From positions 1,165,190,055 to 1,165,254,054 of the forward strand of contig CM057454.1 in assembly GCA_016271365.2 (NCBI GenBank): a stretch of 64,000 nt of DNA, in the 5' to 3' direction. Position 1 is the first letter of the stretch. Every line of letters begins with the position of its first letter. The notes under the pieces were generated by a model. That model was not told the origin of the DNA and searched no databases. It saw only the letters and a program-made list of their open reading frames with translations. This DNA is from Neoceratodus forsteri (Eukaryota; Chordata; Ceratodontiformes; Ceratodontidae). Both the position numbers and the translations under genes were made by a program. Below are positions 63,961 to 64,000 of this stretch, in pieces.

Positions 63961-64000
63961 GAAGCCAGAGAAGGCGAGGAGGGCAGCAAGGTCAGCAACC

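Larger units (their letters stand above)
58171..64000 (+). mobile_element. CR1-A LINE, long copy with repeated 5' leader (runs off the window)
   Basis: At least 5.8 kb: a 5' leader of about 1.2 kb with an internal duplication, ORF1 with esterase, ORF2 endonuclease and RT, ending past the RT thumb at the window edge. It closely matches the minus-strand blocks at 676-2738 and 3707-6368. Most differences visible are indels in G or C runs. Its 3' tail and target duplication are outside the window. Confidence 0.9.

Overview
This window looks like intergenic DNA from a large, repeat-rich vertebrate genome. I find no host protein-coding gene, rRNA or tRNA gene, and no bacterial-style operon. Most of it is transposable elements (TEs) inserted into one another. 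The mix is CR1 and L2-like LINEs, L1 LINEs with 16-bp target duplications, a DIRS-type gag, tRNA-derived SINE and hAT/pogo-like DNA elements. Together with CR1 3' tails built on 8-bp units, this fits an amphibian, and a caecilian is my best guess. That guess rests on the repeat complement alone, because no marker gene is present.

Left third (1-24 kb). A minus-strand CR1 family (here CR1-A) and an L2-like LINE are interleaved in an order that ordinary nesting cannot give (1-6.4 kb). A second CR1 family (CR1-C, minus) is split by a 5.07-kb non-coding element (6,709-11,780) with split direct repeats: A at the left end, B-A-B-A-B at the right end. CR1-C continues to 14.5 kb. A plus-strand L2-like copy is then interrupted by a nearly complete CR1-B (15,123-19,253) with an 8-bp target duplication, and by an L1 ORF1 relic. 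An L2-like reverse transcriptase and a CR1-B 3' end follow.

Middle (24-51 kb). An old 5'-truncated L1 abuts a minus-strand DIRS-like gag with three in-frame TAG codons. An old plus-strand CR1 (CR1-E) hosts a pogo/Tigger-like element, a long CR1-B copy with a repeated 5' leader, and a small hAT-like MITE. From 36.7 to 51 kb there are LINE 3' ends, a MIR-like SINE, and several unclassified repeats: a large fold-back at 40.7-41.7 kb, a roughly 298-bp tandem repeat, an inverted array and a 66-bp-arm palindrome. Stretches with no recognisable content lie between them.

Right (51-64 kb). A full-length but disabled L1 (51,211-57,688) has both ORFs, a poly(A) tail and a 16-bp target duplication, and it splits an old CR1 3' end. 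A long plus-strand CR1-A copy follows, with a 560-bp-spaced duplicated 5' leader, and runs off the window. Every coding element seen carries frameshifts or stops, so nothing here looks autonomous as read. The two CR1-A copies are very similar and differ largely by indels in G/C runs, so some frameshifts could be assembly errors.

Family labels (CR1-A, B, C, E, F, G; L2-B, D, H, I; R1) are local names, not database names. Element boundaries are read by eye and are usually good to about 5-30 bases.
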